From the NCBI GenBank assembly GCA_043289735.1, contig CP171343.1:310001-374000 (forward strand): a DNA stretch of 64,000 nt. Direction: 5' to 3'. This document shows, piece after piece, positions 19,189 through 29,120 of the stretch. Source of the DNA: Acetilactobacillus jinshanensis_A. Its GTDB lineage: Bacteria > Bacillota > Bacilli > Lactobacillales > Lactobacillaceae. Every line of letters starts with the position of its first letter. The stretch's first letter is position 1. Under the pieces are notes generated by a model. The model saw nothing but the letters and a program-made list of their open reading frames with translations, did no database searches and was not told the DNA's origin. A program made the translations under genes and the position numbers.

Positions 19189-19977
19189 ATGAAAAAAAGA
19201 TTAATTACGGCAATTATTGCCTTATTAATTTTTATTCCAATTGTTATTCACGGTGGGATGTGGTTAACGCTCCTGGCTTTTATTTTAGGATTGATCGCAA
19301 TCGCTGAAATTCTGATGATGGATAAACGAATTCTAGTATCACCGGAAGCCATTATTGCTTACGTTGCGGTGTTAATTCTAATTGCACCTGAATCTTGGTA
19401 TAACTCGTTACCATCGTTTTTAAATCAAACGTTTTTATTTTATGTAATGGTAATGTTGCTGCTGCTGCGAATGGTAATTACGCGTAATCTATTTTCATTT
19501 GCCGATGCCGGAGTGATTGCCCTAGCCGTTCTGTACGTCGGCCTGGGCTTTCATTATTTTCTTAACGCTCGAATTGATGGAATCCACACCATTTTTTATG
19601 CACTGTTTATTGTCTGGTCAACGGATACCGGGGCCTATTTAATTGGTAAAGGTTTTGGAAGACACCGTTTAGCTCCTCACATTAGTCCCCATAAGACCTG
19701 GGAAGGATCCTTTGGCGGATCGATTCTAGCGATGATTATTGGCACGATCTGGCTCTATTATTTCCCGATTCATGCTTACGGCTTTTCTACCATGTTTATT
19801 ATTACCATTTTCCTATCAATCGTTAGTCAATTTGGTGATTTGGTTGAATCAGCTATTAAGCGTCATTATGGTGTAAAAGACTCGGGAAAGATCTTACCAG
19901 GTCATGGTGGAATTTTAGATCGATTTGATAGTTTATTATTCGTATTACCAGTTTTACACCTGTTAGGTATTATTTAA
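19189..19977 (+). CDS. cdsA: Phosphatidate cytidylyltransferase
   Basis: A 262-residue polytopic membrane enzyme making CDP-diacylglycerol, the branch point for phospholipids. The C-terminal signature reads ESAIKRHYGVKDSG then ILPGHGGILDRFDS, with the conserved K-D and PGHGG-DR residues. Several membrane helices are visible in the N-terminal two thirds. ATG 19189; rseP follows after 21 bases. Confidence 0.95.
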   Translation: MKKRLITAIIALLIFIPIVIHGGMWLTLLAFILGLIAIAEILMMDKRILVSPEAIIAYVAVLILIAPESWYNSLPSFLNQTFLFYVMVMLLLLRMVITRNLFSFADAGVIALAVLYVGLGFHYFLNARIDGIHTIFYALFIVWSTDTGAYLIGKGFGRHRLAPHISPHKTWEGSFGGSILAMIIGTIWLYYFPIHAYGFSTMFIITIFLSIVSQFGDLVESAIKRHYGVKDSGKILPGHGGILDRFDSLLFVLPVLHLLGII

Positions 19978-19998
19978 TTTTAGAGGGGACACCCATTA

Positions 19999-21273
19999 AT
20001 GATCTCTACAATAATTGCCTTTATAATTATTTTTGGAATCCTGGTTATTGTTCATGAATTTGGCCATTTTATAGTTGCTAAAAAATCAGGAATCATGGTC
20101 CGTGAATTTTCAGTTGGAATGGGACCCAAAATTTTTTATCATCGTTATAACGGGACTACCTATACATTACGATTGTTACCGCTGGGCGGTTATGTACGAA
20201 TGGCCGGTAGTGCCGATGACGAAGATGAAGAACTGCGTCCCGGCTCCGCGGTTAATTTAAAATTAGATTCCAAAAATTACGTTAAGTCTATTAATACGAG
20301 CAATAAACATTCTTTATTTAAGGGCTTACCCGTAGAGGTCATTAAATCTGATTTAGAACATCATTTATTCATAACAGGTTATGTAAACGGTGATGAAAAA
20401 CGTCTTAAAACGTTTAAAGTAAATCATAATGCGACCATTATTGAACAAGATGGAACTGTAGTTCAAATTGCCCCGGCTGATGTTCAATACGAAACGGCAT
20501 CGGTTTCCAAAAAATTAATGACTAATTTTGCCGGAGTCTTTAATAACGTTTTATTAGCGATTATTGTTTATATGATTTTATCTTTTGTTCAAGGTGGTGT
20601 ATTAACTAACTCTAATCGGATTAACGTTTTACCTCATAATTCGGTGGCGCGAGAAGCCGGAATTAAAAATGGTGATCGCATTTTATCGATTGACGGTCAT
20701 CGAACAACTGATTGGGCCGGTCTTCAGAAACAGATTTCAACGCGACCGGGTCAAAAAGTTAATTTAAAGAATAAACGAAATCATCAAATAAAGGATCTGT
20801 CGTTAAAAACTAAATCACGCTTAATTAATCATAAAAATTATGGATTAATAGGGATTGAGCAAACTCTGGATCAACGCGTTGGTACTGAGTTAGGTTCAGG
20901 CTTTACTCAAACGTGGGGAATGACAAAACAGCTATTTCATGCCTTAGGCTATATGATTTTTGGCCATTTTAGTTTAAATGATTTAGGTGGTCCAGTAGCT
21001 ATATTTGCTACCACCTCTCAGGCTACTAAGTTAGGGATTACAGGATTACTACAGTTTCTGGCTTTCTTATCAATAAATTTAGCGATTATGAATCTATTGC
21101 CAATTCCTGCCTTAGATGGTGGTAAAATAATACTGAATCTAATTCAGGCCATTCGGCGTAAACCGGTATCTGAAAAAGTAGAAGCAACCATTACTTTGAT
21201 CGGCTTTGCTTTGATTATTTTGCTAATGATTCTAGTGACCTGGAACGATATTGAACGTTATTTTATTCATTGA
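19999..21273 (+). CDS. rseP: RIP metalloprotease RseP (site-2 protease)
   Basis: A 424-residue membrane zinc protease that cleaves transmembrane segments of anti-sigma factors or signal-peptide remnants. The zinc site HEFGH lies in the first helix (IVHEFGHFIVAKK), a PDZ domain sits in the middle (NSVAREAGIKNGDRILSIDG), and the second catalytic motif is NLLPIPALDGG. A GAGGGG site precedes ATG 19999. Part of the uppS-cdsA-rseP-proS run. Confidence 0.95.
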   Translation: MISTIIAFIIIFGILVIVHEFGHFIVAKKSGIMVREFSVGMGPKIFYHRYNGTTYTLRLLPLGGYVRMAGSADDEDEELRPGSAVNLKLDSKNYVKSINTSNKHSLFKGLPVEVIKSDLEHHLFITGYVNGDEKRLKTFKVNHNATIIEQDGTVVQIAPADVQYETASVSKKLMTNFAGVFNNVLLAIIVYMILSFVQGGVLTNSNRINVLPHNSVAREAGIKNGDRILSIDGHRTTDWAGLQKQISTRPGQKVNLKNKRNHQIKDLSLKTKSRLINHKNYGLIGIEQTLDQRVGTELGSGFTQTWGMTKQLFHALGYMIFGHFSLNDLGGPVAIFATTSQATKLGITGLLQFLAFLSINLAIMNLLPIPALDGGKIILNLIQAIRRKPVSEKVEATITLIGFALIILLMILVTWNDIERYFIH

Positions 21274-21307
21274 TTAAAATTATAAATAAAGTAGGGAGCG
21301 ATATTTT

Positions 21308-23023
21308 ATGAGACAATCTAGAATGTTAATTCCGACCTTAAAGCAAAAGCCGAAGGGTGCCGTTGCTTTAAGTCATATTATGATGTTACGGGGTGGCTAT
21401 ATTCATCAGGTATCTGCTGGTATATACGCTTATTTACCGTTAGCATATCGGGTAATTGAAAAAGTTGAAAAGATTATTAACCATGAAATGCAAAAAATCG
21501 GGGCCATTCGGATGTTAGTACCCACTTTATTACCCGCAAAATTATGGAAAGAATCCGGTCGTTACAATACTTATGGCCCCGAATTATTTAAATTAAAGAA
21601 CCGTCGGGGAACTGATTATATTTTAGGACCGACCCATGAAGAAACCTTTACGGCTTTAATTCGTGATACCGTTAATTCTTATAAAGAATTACCGTTAGTT
21701 CTTTATCAGATTCAGTCTAAATTCCGTGATGAAAATCGACCTCGTTACGGTTTGTTACGTGGCCGTGAATTTATCATGAAGGATGCTTATTCATTTTCTT
21801 TAAACGATCAGGATTTAGATCGAATTTATCATAAGATGGATATTGCATACCGAAAGATCTTTGATAAAATGCAGTTAAAGTATCGTCCCATCATCGGTAA
21901 CGGCGGTGCCATGGGCGGATCTGATTCTCAAGAATTTTCTGCTCCGGCACCCGTCGGTGAAGACACGATTGTCTATTCTGATAAAGGTGATTATCAGGCT
22001 AATTTAGAAATGGCTACTAGTAAATGTATGGCTAAAAAGCCTGACGTTGCTCCTAAGAAGTTAGTTAAAAAAGCTTGTCCAAATACTAAATCGATTAATA
22101 AATTAGCTAAGTTCTTAAAGTTAGCTCCTAAACAAATTATTAAGAGCGTCCTATTTATTGCTAATAAGAAACAACCCGTTTTAGTATTGGTTCGTGGTGA
22201 TCACGATGTTAATACAACTAAGATTCAAAATTACTTGTCAGCTGATTTCTTAGATTTAGCAAATCATGACCAGATTGAAAAGTTTATGGGCTGTGCAGCA
22301 GGTTACGTAGGCCCGATTAATGCTCTCGTTAAAGTCTTAGCCGATGATTATGTTAAATACATGGTCAATACCGTAGTCGGTGCTAATCAGGACGGTCATG
22401 ATTACGTTAACGTTAATCCGGGCCGTGACTTTAAAGTTGATGCTTACGGTGATTTTCGGATCGCTAAAGAAGGTGACGTCGCACCGAATGGTGTTGGTCA
22501 TTTGAAATTTACTCCCGGAATTGAAATTGCTCATATCTTTAAATTGGGGACTCGTTATTCGAAGTCGTTAGGTGCTACCGTTTTAAACGAAAACGGTAAG
22601 CGGGTTCCGATTATTATGGGTTGTTACGGAATTGGCGTTAGCCGTTTGCTTTCTGCAATTGCTGAACAGCAATCTGATAAGAACGGCTTAGTATGGCCGA
22701 TTTCGGTTGCTCCGTTTGATATTCATATCATTCCCGTTAACGTTAAGAATGATGTTCAGATGAAATTAGCCCTGTCGTTGGATAATCAGTTAACTAAAGA
22801 TGGTTATCAAGTCTTATTGGATGATCGAAAGAAGCGAGCCGGTGTTAAATTTGCTGATTCGGATTTAATCGGGATTCCATTACGGATTACCGTAGGCCGA
22901 GATGCTAAACAAGGCATCGTTGAAGTTAAGATCCGGAAGACCGGTGAAACGGTTAACGTTAAAAAAGAAGAATTAGAAAATACGATCGCTATCTTCCGAA
23001 AAGAATTAAGTCATAATAAGTAA
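21308..23023 (+). CDS. proS: Prolyl-tRNA synthetase, bacterial type with editing domain
   Basis: A 571-residue class II synthetase. Motif 2 region RDENRPRYGLLRGREF, the INS editing domain inserted between motifs 2 and 3 (about residues 225-385), motif 3 MGCYGIGVSRLL and the anticodon-binding C-terminus are all present. Length is typical. ATG 21308 with GTAGGGAG upstream. In lactobacilli polC normally follows; here it does not. Confidence 0.96.
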   Translation: MRQSRMLIPTLKQKPKGAVALSHIMMLRGGYIHQVSAGIYAYLPLAYRVIEKVEKIINHEMQKIGAIRMLVPTLLPAKLWKESGRYNTYGPELFKLKNRRGTDYILGPTHEETFTALIRDTVNSYKELPLVLYQIQSKFRDENRPRYGLLRGREFIMKDAYSFSLNDQDLDRIYHKMDIAYRKIFDKMQLKYRPIIGNGGAMGGSDSQEFSAPAPVGEDTIVYSDKGDYQANLEMATSKCMAKKPDVAPKKLVKKACPNTKSINKLAKFLKLAPKQIIKSVLFIANKKQPVLVLVRGDHDVNTTKIQNYLSADFLDLANHDQIEKFMGCAAGYVGPINALVKVLADDYVKYMVNTVVGANQDGHDYVNVNPGRDFKVDAYGDFRIAKEGDVAPNGVGHLKFTPGIEIAHIFKLGTRYSKSLGATVLNENGKRVPIIMGCYGIGVSRLLSAIAEQQSDKNGLVWPISVAPFDIHIIPVNVKNDVQMKLALSLDNQLTKDGYQVLLDDRKKRAGVKFADSDLIGIPLRITVGRDAKQGIVEVKIRKTGETVNVKKEELENTIAIFRKELSHNK

Positions 23024-23043
23024 GAATTTAGGAGAATCGTATC

Positions 23044-23165
23044 TTGGGTTCCTATCAGCATGATCTTTTTAAATCGCTAATCAACAAATTAACGGTGCTT
23101 TGGTTCAGATTGAGAATATGTATCAACAACTTGGTTTTCCGTCTCGTTTGTTATTAACAAGTTGA
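23044..23165 (+). pseudogene. Small frameshifted ORF between proS and rimP
   Basis: TTG 23044 has AGGAG at good spacing. It reads LGSYQHDLFKSLIN, then a one-base shift near 23085-23090 leads to INGALVQIENMYQQLGFPSR and TGA 23163-23165. Joined, this is a roughly 40-residue amphipathic peptide. I do not recognise it. It occupies the slot where polC is expected, but it does not resemble PolC clearly enough to be called a remnant. Confidence 0.3.
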
Positions 23166-23198
23166 TATGATAAACTTTAATTGAATAAGAAACTCGGT

Positions 23199-23232
23199 AA
23201 AAGAGTGAGCAGAAATGCTCACTCTTTTTATT
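23199..23232 (+). terminator. Intrinsic terminator before rimP
   Basis: AAAAGAGTGAGCA pairs with TGCTCACTCTTTT around a GAAA tetraloop. Confidence 0.92.
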
Positions 23233-23255
23233 GGACTCTTTAGGAGGGTTATGTA

Positions 23256-23732
23256 TTGAATAAAGTTGAGAAGATCGTCACTAACTTAGTGCAACCCATA
23301 TTAAAAGATCTTCATTTTACTTTATATGATGTTGATTATTCTAAAAAGGGTCCCAAATGGTATTTAAGTGTTTATATTGATAAACCAACCGGTGGGATCT
23401 CAATTAATGATTGTGAACAAGTTAGTGATAAATTAGGCCTAAAATTAGATAATTTAGACCCGGATCCAATTCCTCACGCCTATAATTTAGACGTTTCTTC
23501 TCCCGGTGCTGAACGTCCTCTTAAAAAGCCCCAAGATTTTAAGAATTCGATAAACCGTTACGTTCACGTTACGTTATATTATCCGGTAAAAAAACGAAAA
23601 ATGTATGAAGGATATCTTAAGAGTTATAATTCTAAAGATTTAGTTATTAAATATAATGACATGAGCGTTATGCGGGATGTAAAGATTCCGATGAAAGCTA
23701 TAGCTTTAGCACGATTAGCGGTTAAGTTTTAA
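23256..23732 (+). CDS. rimP: Ribosome maturation factor RimP
   Basis: A 158-residue protein needed for 30S maturation. The pattern GPKWYLSVYIDKPTGGISINDCE and LDVSSPGAERPL is diagnostic. Start is TTG 23256 with TTAGGAGGG upstream. It heads the rimP-nusA-ylxR-ylxQ-infB-rbfA operon, with nusA 14 bases downstream. Confidence 0.93.
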   Translation: MNKVEKIVTNLVQPILKDLHFTLYDVDYSKKGPKWYLSVYIDKPTGGISINDCEQVSDKLGLKLDNLDPDPIPHAYNLDVSSPGAERPLKKPQDFKNSINRYVHVTLYYPVKKRKMYEGYLKSYNSKDLVIKYNDMSVMRDVKIPMKAIALARLAVKF

Positions 23733-23746
23733 AAGGAGATTATATA

Positions 23747-24885
23747 ATGAGCAATCAAAATCACGAATTAGTTAGTGCTTTCCACTCCTTAGAAAAAGAA
23801 AAAGGAATTAAAAAAGACACCATTATTAATGCATTAAAAGCGGCTTTAGCTTCTGCATATAAACGTAACTTTCATCAGGCCCAAAACGTTGAAGTTGATT
23901 TTGGCGACGACGGCTCGTTAAAAGTATATGCGGTAAAGAAAGTTGTTCAGGACGTTAAAGATCCCCGTTTAGAATGCAGTTTAAAAGATGCTCTTAAACG
24001 GAGCCACGGCTATGAATTAGGTGACAAGATTCGAATCGAAGTTACTCCCCGTAATTTTGGTCGAATCGCTGCCCAGACTGCTAAGCAGGTCGTTATGCAA
24101 AAGATTAGTGAAGCTGAACGACAAACCATCTATGATGAATATAGTAAATATCAGGATGAATTAATTACCGGGACGGTAGAACGTCAGGATTATCGTTTTG
24201 TATACGTTAATTTAGGTAAAGTAATTGCTGTAATGCCTCGTAATAGTCAAATCCCTAGTGAAGAGTATCGTCCGCATGAAGATATTCAGGTTTATGTAAC
24301 CAAAGTTGAAAACGCTTCTAAAGGTCCCCAGGTTTACGTTAGTCGAACTGCGCCCGGCTTATTAAAGCGATTATTTGAAGAAGAAGTTCCGGAAATTTAT
24401 GACGGGACGGTTGAAATCGTTTCAATCGCTCGAGAAGCCGGGAATCGTGCTAAAGTTGCGGTTCGTTCAACTAATAAGAATATTGATCCGGTTGGTACCA
24501 CCGTTGGTCCGCGTGGTGAACGAGTTCAAGCCATCGTTAATAAATTAGGCGGTGAAAACATGGATATCGTTCAATGGGATAGTGATGAAGCTACTTATAT
24601 CGCGAATGCATTAAATCCATCTGAAGTCGATAACGTGATTTTTGATCCTGATAATGATCATGCTTGTACGGTAATCGTTCCTGATAATCAATTATCGTTA
24701 GCAATTGGTAAGCGGGGTCAGAACGCTCGTTTAGCTGCTAAATTAACTGGCTATAAGATTGATATTGAACCTGAATCTGATCAAGATGAGATTATTGATA
24801 AAGTTAATAAAGTTGCTGCTGATTCTGAAGAAGCATCAAATGATAGATAGTGATGATGATTCAGACGATCAGTGATGAAGATTAA
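23747..24885 (+). CDS. nusA: Transcription elongation/termination factor NusA
   Basis: The protein has the N-terminal RNA-polymerase-binding domain, S1 domain (LITGTVERQDYRFVYVNLG), KH1 (VAVRSTNKNIDPVGTTVGP-RGERV) and KH2 (AIGKRGQNARLAAKLTG), about 370 residues as in other Firmicutes. The frame as given stops at 24848-24850 after SEEASNDR. Just beyond it, Asp/Ser-rich codons continue in neighbouring frames (DSDDDSDD, then SDED) to a TAA at 24883-24885, right before the next ribosome site. The acidic tail was therefore probably longer and is frameshifted here. This would hardly affect function. Confidence 0.93.
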
Positions 24886-24898
24886 GGAGTGATTAGCG

Positions 24899-25198
24899 AT
24901 GCGTCGCCGAAAAATTCCTATGCGTAAAGATATTGTTTCGGGTAAAATGGCTCCTAAGAAAAAATTAATCCGGATCGTTCGTCAAAAAGACGGTAAAGTT
25001 TTTATTGATAAGACCGGTAAGCAATCGGGGCGTGGTGCCTATATTGGCATGAGTGTTTCCGAAGCTAAGCAAGCCAAAGCTAATAAAACGTTTAATAAAG
25101 CCTTTTCCGTTAATTTAGATGATAAATTCTATGATCGGTTAATTAAATATGCTGATCATGAGCAAGCTCGTCAAAAATTATTGAGACATGACAAATAA
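24899..25198 (+). CDS. ylxR: YlxR/RnpM family RNA-binding protein
   Basis: A 99-residue basic protein with the DUF448 features: RRRKIPMRKDIVSG, a central LIRIVRQKDGKVFID and the GRGAYI motif. RnpM has been reported to bind RNase P RNA in Firmicutes. AAGGAGTG precedes ATG 24899. Its end overlaps ylxQ by 11 bases, indicating translational coupling. Confidence 0.92.
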   Translation: MRRRKIPMRKDIVSGKMAPKKKLIRIVRQKDGKVFIDKTGKQSGRGAYIGMSVSEAKQAKANKTFNKAFSVNLDDKFYDRLIKYADHEQARQKLLRHDK

Positions 25199-25514
25199 GA
25201 TAAATAATCGTCAGCAGTTTCTAAACTTTTTGGGAATTGCCCAAGGAGCTGGTAAAATTATCAGTGGTGAAGGCACCTTGCGACGAAAGATTAAAGCTGA
25301 TCAAATTGGCTTTCTTATTATCGCTTCCGATGCGGGTGCTGCCACTAGTAAGAAATTTCATGATAAAGTCCGTTCTCACCGAATACCGTTTAATGATCAA
25401 TTTAGTAAAAATGAACTTAGTCACGCAATCGGTAAATATCGAACTATAATCGGTCTTCAGGATCGTGGATTTGTAAATCATTTGATCGAACTAAATCAGA
25501 AAATTAAAGGATAG
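25188..25514 (+). CDS. ylxQ: YlxQ, L7Ae-family RNA-binding protein
   Basis: A 108-residue L7Ae/L30e-fold protein with NFLGIAQGAGKIISGEGTL and FLIIASDAGAATSKK, the K-turn-binding family pattern. The order nusA-ylxR-ylxQ-infB is universal in Firmicutes. ATG 25188 overlaps the end of ylxR. Precise role unknown. Confidence 0.92.
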   Translation: MTNKINNRQQFLNFLGIAQGAGKIISGEGTLRRKIKADQIGFLIIASDAGAATSKKFHDKVRSHRIPFNDQFSKNELSHAIGKYRTIIGLQDRGFVNHLIELNQKIKG

Positions 25515-25521
25515 TGATGAT

Positions 25522-27758
25522 ATGGGTAAAAAACGCGTTTACACACTAGCTCGTGAACTTCATATGAGTAGTAAACAGTTGATTACTAAAGCTAATCATA
25601 AAGGGAATCATATTAAGAATCATATGGTGACTCTTGACCCCAAACAGGAAACTAAGGTACGAAAAGCTGTAAAGCCAACTCGTAATGTAAAGCCTTCTAA
25701 TAATCATAAATCAAATCATCATCAGTCTAATCATCACAATAATAATCATCGAGTCAATAATCATAAAAAGGTCGTAATAATCTAAATTCTAAACGTCATC
25801 ATCATAATTCAAAATTTGTTCGTCGTCCAAAGAGTTATTCTAATCAAAATGGTAAGAGCCATCATCATCGCCATAATAATAAGCGTCGTCGTCGATGGAA
25901 CCGTCGACATAACCGTAACTATAATCGATATAATACTAATCAACGAATTCGTCAAATTCATAAGCATCACCGTGGTCCCAAGCGAAAAGCTCGTCCGTTA
26001 CCAAAGACGTTGTATTATACCGTGGGTATGAATGCTCAAGATATTGGTAAGATTTTACACCGGGCTCCAGCGGAAATCGTTAAGAAATTAATTGACTTGG
26101 GGATTATGGTTAATCAAAATAAGTCCTTAGGTAAAGACACGATTGAATTATTAGCGGTTGCTTATCATATTAATGCTAAAGAAAAGAAACGGGTTAATAT
26201 TTCTGATATTGATAAGATGTTCAAAAAAGAAGAAAAGAATACTAAGCATTTAGTTTCTCGTCCGCCGGTAATTACGATTATGGGACATGTTGATCATGGT
26301 AAGACCACTTTATTAGATTATCTTCGTCATTCTCATGTTGCAGCTCATGAAGCCGGCGGAATTACTCAGGATATCGGTGCTTATCAAATTAGACGTAAGG
26401 GTAAGACCATTACGTTCTTAGATACGCCTGGCCATGCGGCTTTTTCTGCGATGCGTGCCCGAGGTGCTAGAATTACCGATCTAGTTGTTCTAGTGGTTGC
26501 TGCTGATGACGGTGTTATGCCACAAACGGTTGAAGCCATTGATCATGCTAAAGCTGCTAAGACACCGATTATCGTTGCGATTAATAAAATTGATAAACCC
26601 GGTGCTAACCCGAAGAAAGTTACTAATCAGCTGACTCGTTACGGATTGATCCCTGAAAAATGGGGCGGAAACACGATTTTCGTTGATATTTCCGCTAAAT
26701 ACGGAACTAACGTCAAAGAGCTCTTGGATATGATTATTCTAAAAGCTGAAGTTATGGAATTAAAGGCTAATCCTAAGCAGAACGCCGCTGGTTCGGTAAT
26801 TGAATCTCGTTTAGATAAGGGTAAAGGACCCGTTGCTTCCGTGTTAGTTCAGGAAGGTACTATGCACGTTGAAGATCCGATCGTAGTCGGTGATACCTTC
26901 GGTCGAGTTCGAACCATGACGAACGAAAACGGTAAGCCTTTAAAAGCGGCTAAGCCTTCAACTCCGGTTGAAATTACCGGATTAAGTAGTGTTCCAGAAG
27001 CTGGTGATCGTTTCGTTGTCTTTAACGATGAAAAGGCTGCCCGGGCTGCCGGTGAAAAACGTGCTGAACAGGCTCAGATGGAACGTCGTAAACAGGATAA
27101 TACCGTTACCTTGAGTAACTTATTCAGTACCATGAAGAAGAATGATATGAAGAAAGTTAACCTAATTATCAAAGCCGACGTTCAAGGATCCGTTGAAGCG
27201 ATCGACTCCAGCTTGAAGGACATTAAAGTTAAAGGTGTCCTGGTAAGTATCGTTCATTCTGGCGTTGGAGCCATTAACGAAAGTGACGTTACTTTAGCTC
27301 AAGCTACTAACGCGATCGTGTTGGGCTTTAACGTTCGACCAACCCCGCAAGCTAAGATTCAGGCTGATAATTATAAAGTTGACGTTCGATTATACGACGT
27401 TATTTATGATTTAATTGATGAAGTTAAATCCGCGATGAAAGGTAAGTTAGCTCCTAAATATAAAGAAGTGGTTACCGGAGACGCCAGCGTTCGTCAGCTT
27501 TATAAAGCTTCCGCCGTTGGTACCATTGCCGGTGGTATGGTTACTAAAGGCTATATTAAGAACGGTACTCGAATTCATCTAATTCGTGATAAAAAAGTTA
27601 TCTATACTGGTAAGTTAGGCAGCTTGAAGCGCTTTAAGGATGATGCTAAAGAAATTAAGCAAGGCTTTGAATGTGGAATGACGATCGCTGACTATAATGA
27701 TATTAAAGTCGGTGACGTGATCGAAGCTTATGCCATGAAAGCCGTTCCTAGAAAGTAA
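25522..27758 (+). pseudogene. infB: Translation initiation factor IF-2, frameshifted in the N-terminal linker
   Basis: The first frame starts MGKKRVYTLARELHMSSKQL (IF-2 N-terminal domain) and stops at 25783-25785 in a His/Asn-rich stretch. The second frame carries the rest of a very basic His/Asn/Arg linker, a second IF2_N domain (MNAQDIGKILHRAPAE), the G domain (G1 GHVDHGKTT, G3 DTPGH, G4 NKID) and domains II-IV, ending at 27758. The A5 run at 25765-25769 lacks one A relative to a continuous frame. The total would be about 745 residues. IF-2 is essential, so either this is a sequence error, or -1 slippage at A-AAG rescues it, or the TTG at 26010 starts a short form. Confidence 0.92.
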
Positions 27759-27778
27759 TAATCTAAGGAGACTTAATT

Positions 27779-28135
27779 ATGGCTCAATACCGAGTTGGTA
27801 GGCTTGAAACTGAGATTCAGCGATACGCTAATGATATTTTATTCAAGCAGATTCGGGATCCCAGGATTCAAGGCGTAACCATTACCGGGGTTGATGCAAC
27901 CGGTGATTTACAGCAAGCAACGATTTATTACAGTATTCTTTCGGATAATAAATCTGACCGAAAAACGACTCAAGAAGGTTTGGATCATGCTACGGGTTTG
28001 ATTCAAAGTGAATTAGGTTCTCGTTTAAGACACGTTTATCATACCCCGAAGATTCATTTTGAAATTGATAAATCAATTGAATACGGTAGTAAAATTGATA
28101 AAATCATTGCAAAATTAAAGAAAGAACATCGATAA
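27779..28135 (+). CDS. rbfA: Ribosome-binding factor A
   Basis: A 118-residue KH-like 16S processing factor with YRVGRLETEIQRYANDILF, DPRIQGVTITGVDATGDLQ and the C-terminal PKIHFEIDKSIEYG. AAGGAGA precedes ATG 27779. It is last in the infB operon before a terminator. Confidence 0.95.
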   Translation: MAQYRVGRLETEIQRYANDILFKQIRDPRIQGVTITGVDATGDLQQATIYYSILSDNKSDRKTTQEGLDHATGLIQSELGSRLRHVYHTPKIHFEIDKSIEYGSKIDKIIAKLKKEHR

Positions 28136-28146
28136 TTAATTATAAT

Positions 28147-28193
28147 ATAAAGGGATGGGTAATTTGAATTCCTATCCCTTTATTTATTTTTTT
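28147..28193 (+). terminator. Intrinsic terminator after rbfA
   Basis: ATAAAGGGATGGG (28147-28159) pairs with CCTATCCCTTTAT (28171-28183), followed by a T-rich tract that runs into the truB ribosome site. Confidence 0.85.
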
Positions 28194-28209
28194 GAGGAAA
28201 GTGAATAAA

Positions 28210-29106
28210 TTGAACGGAATTATTCCATTATATAAACCTCAGGGCATTACTAGTTTTGGATGCGTAAGTAAAATTAGACATCTTTTAAACGTTAAAAAAG
28301 TCGGTCATAGTGGTACTCTGGATCCTGATGTGGATGGTGTACTGCCGATTTGTGTCGGTAGTGCTACCAAAGTAGCGAGTTATTTGATGCGCTTTGGTAA
28401 AGAGTACCAAGGCTCAATTACGTTGGGCTTTTCAACGGATACCGCTGATTTATCGGGTAACGTAATTAAATCGTCGCCCGTTAAGATCCCGTATTCAGAT
28501 GAGCAAATTGCTAAGCAAATGAAGACCTTTGAAAAATCACACTTAGTGCAGATTCCTCCCATGTATTCAGCAGTCCGGGTGAATGGCAAACATTTGTATC
28601 AATATGCTCGACAAGGGATTAGAGTTAAACGGCCTAAGCACATCGTTAGTGTAAAGTCTTTTAAACAGATTAAGGCACCGCTTGATAAGATGCGTCAGAT
28701 AATTTATTTTAAAATTATCTGTGGTAAAGGTACTTACATAAGATGTTTAGCTGTTGATTTGGGCAAAAAATTGGGTGTTCCCGCCGTAATGTCAAGTTTG
28801 ACCCGAGTCAAAAGCGGAGCCTTTACTCTTCAACAAACGGTCACGTTTGAAGAAATTGCTCAAGATCTTGAAGATCATGATTTATCGTTTATGGCACCCA
28901 TTGAGCACGCTCTGCCAGATGTTCCGATTTATAATTTAAGCCCTAGACAATGGACTCGGGTTAAAAACGGGGCCTTTTTATATCCTGATGAAATACCTAA
29001 CTTTAATAAGTTGATCTTAAAGTATCATCATGATACCAAAGCATTATACGGCCATGATGTTAAGCAAAACTGTTATCGACCCGTAACCATGTTTAGTGTT
29101 AAGTAA
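28210..29106 (+). CDS. truB: tRNA pseudouridine-55 synthase
   Basis: Catalytic Asp lies in GHSGTLDPDVDGVLP; the opening NGIIPLYKPQGITSFGCVSK is the family start. It converts U55 of tRNAs to pseudouridine. I chose TTG 28210 from the family start; GTG 28201 and TTG 28192 are in frame upstream, and the GAGGAAAG at 28194-28201 fits neither spacing well, so the start is uncertain. C-terminal PUA-like part present (about 298 residues). Confidence 0.93.
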   Translation: MNGIIPLYKPQGITSFGCVSKIRHLLNVKKVGHSGTLDPDVDGVLPICVGSATKVASYLMRFGKEYQGSITLGFSTDTADLSGNVIKSSPVKIPYSDEQIAKQMKTFEKSHLVQIPPMYSAVRVNGKHLYQYARQGIRVKRPKHIVSVKSFKQIKAPLDKMRQIIYFKIICGKGTYIRCLAVDLGKKLGVPAVMSSLTRVKSGAFTLQQTVTFEEIAQDLEDHDLSFMAPIEHALPDVPIYNLSPRQWTRVKNGAFLYPDEIPNFNKLILKYHHDTKALYGHDVKQNCYRPVTMFSVK

Positions 29107-29120
29107 GGTGAACAGTTAAT

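Noticed and set aside
23044..23165. Small ORF as a remnant of polC
   Set aside because: The joined peptide does not show recognisable PolC motifs; similarity of the first few residues is too weak.
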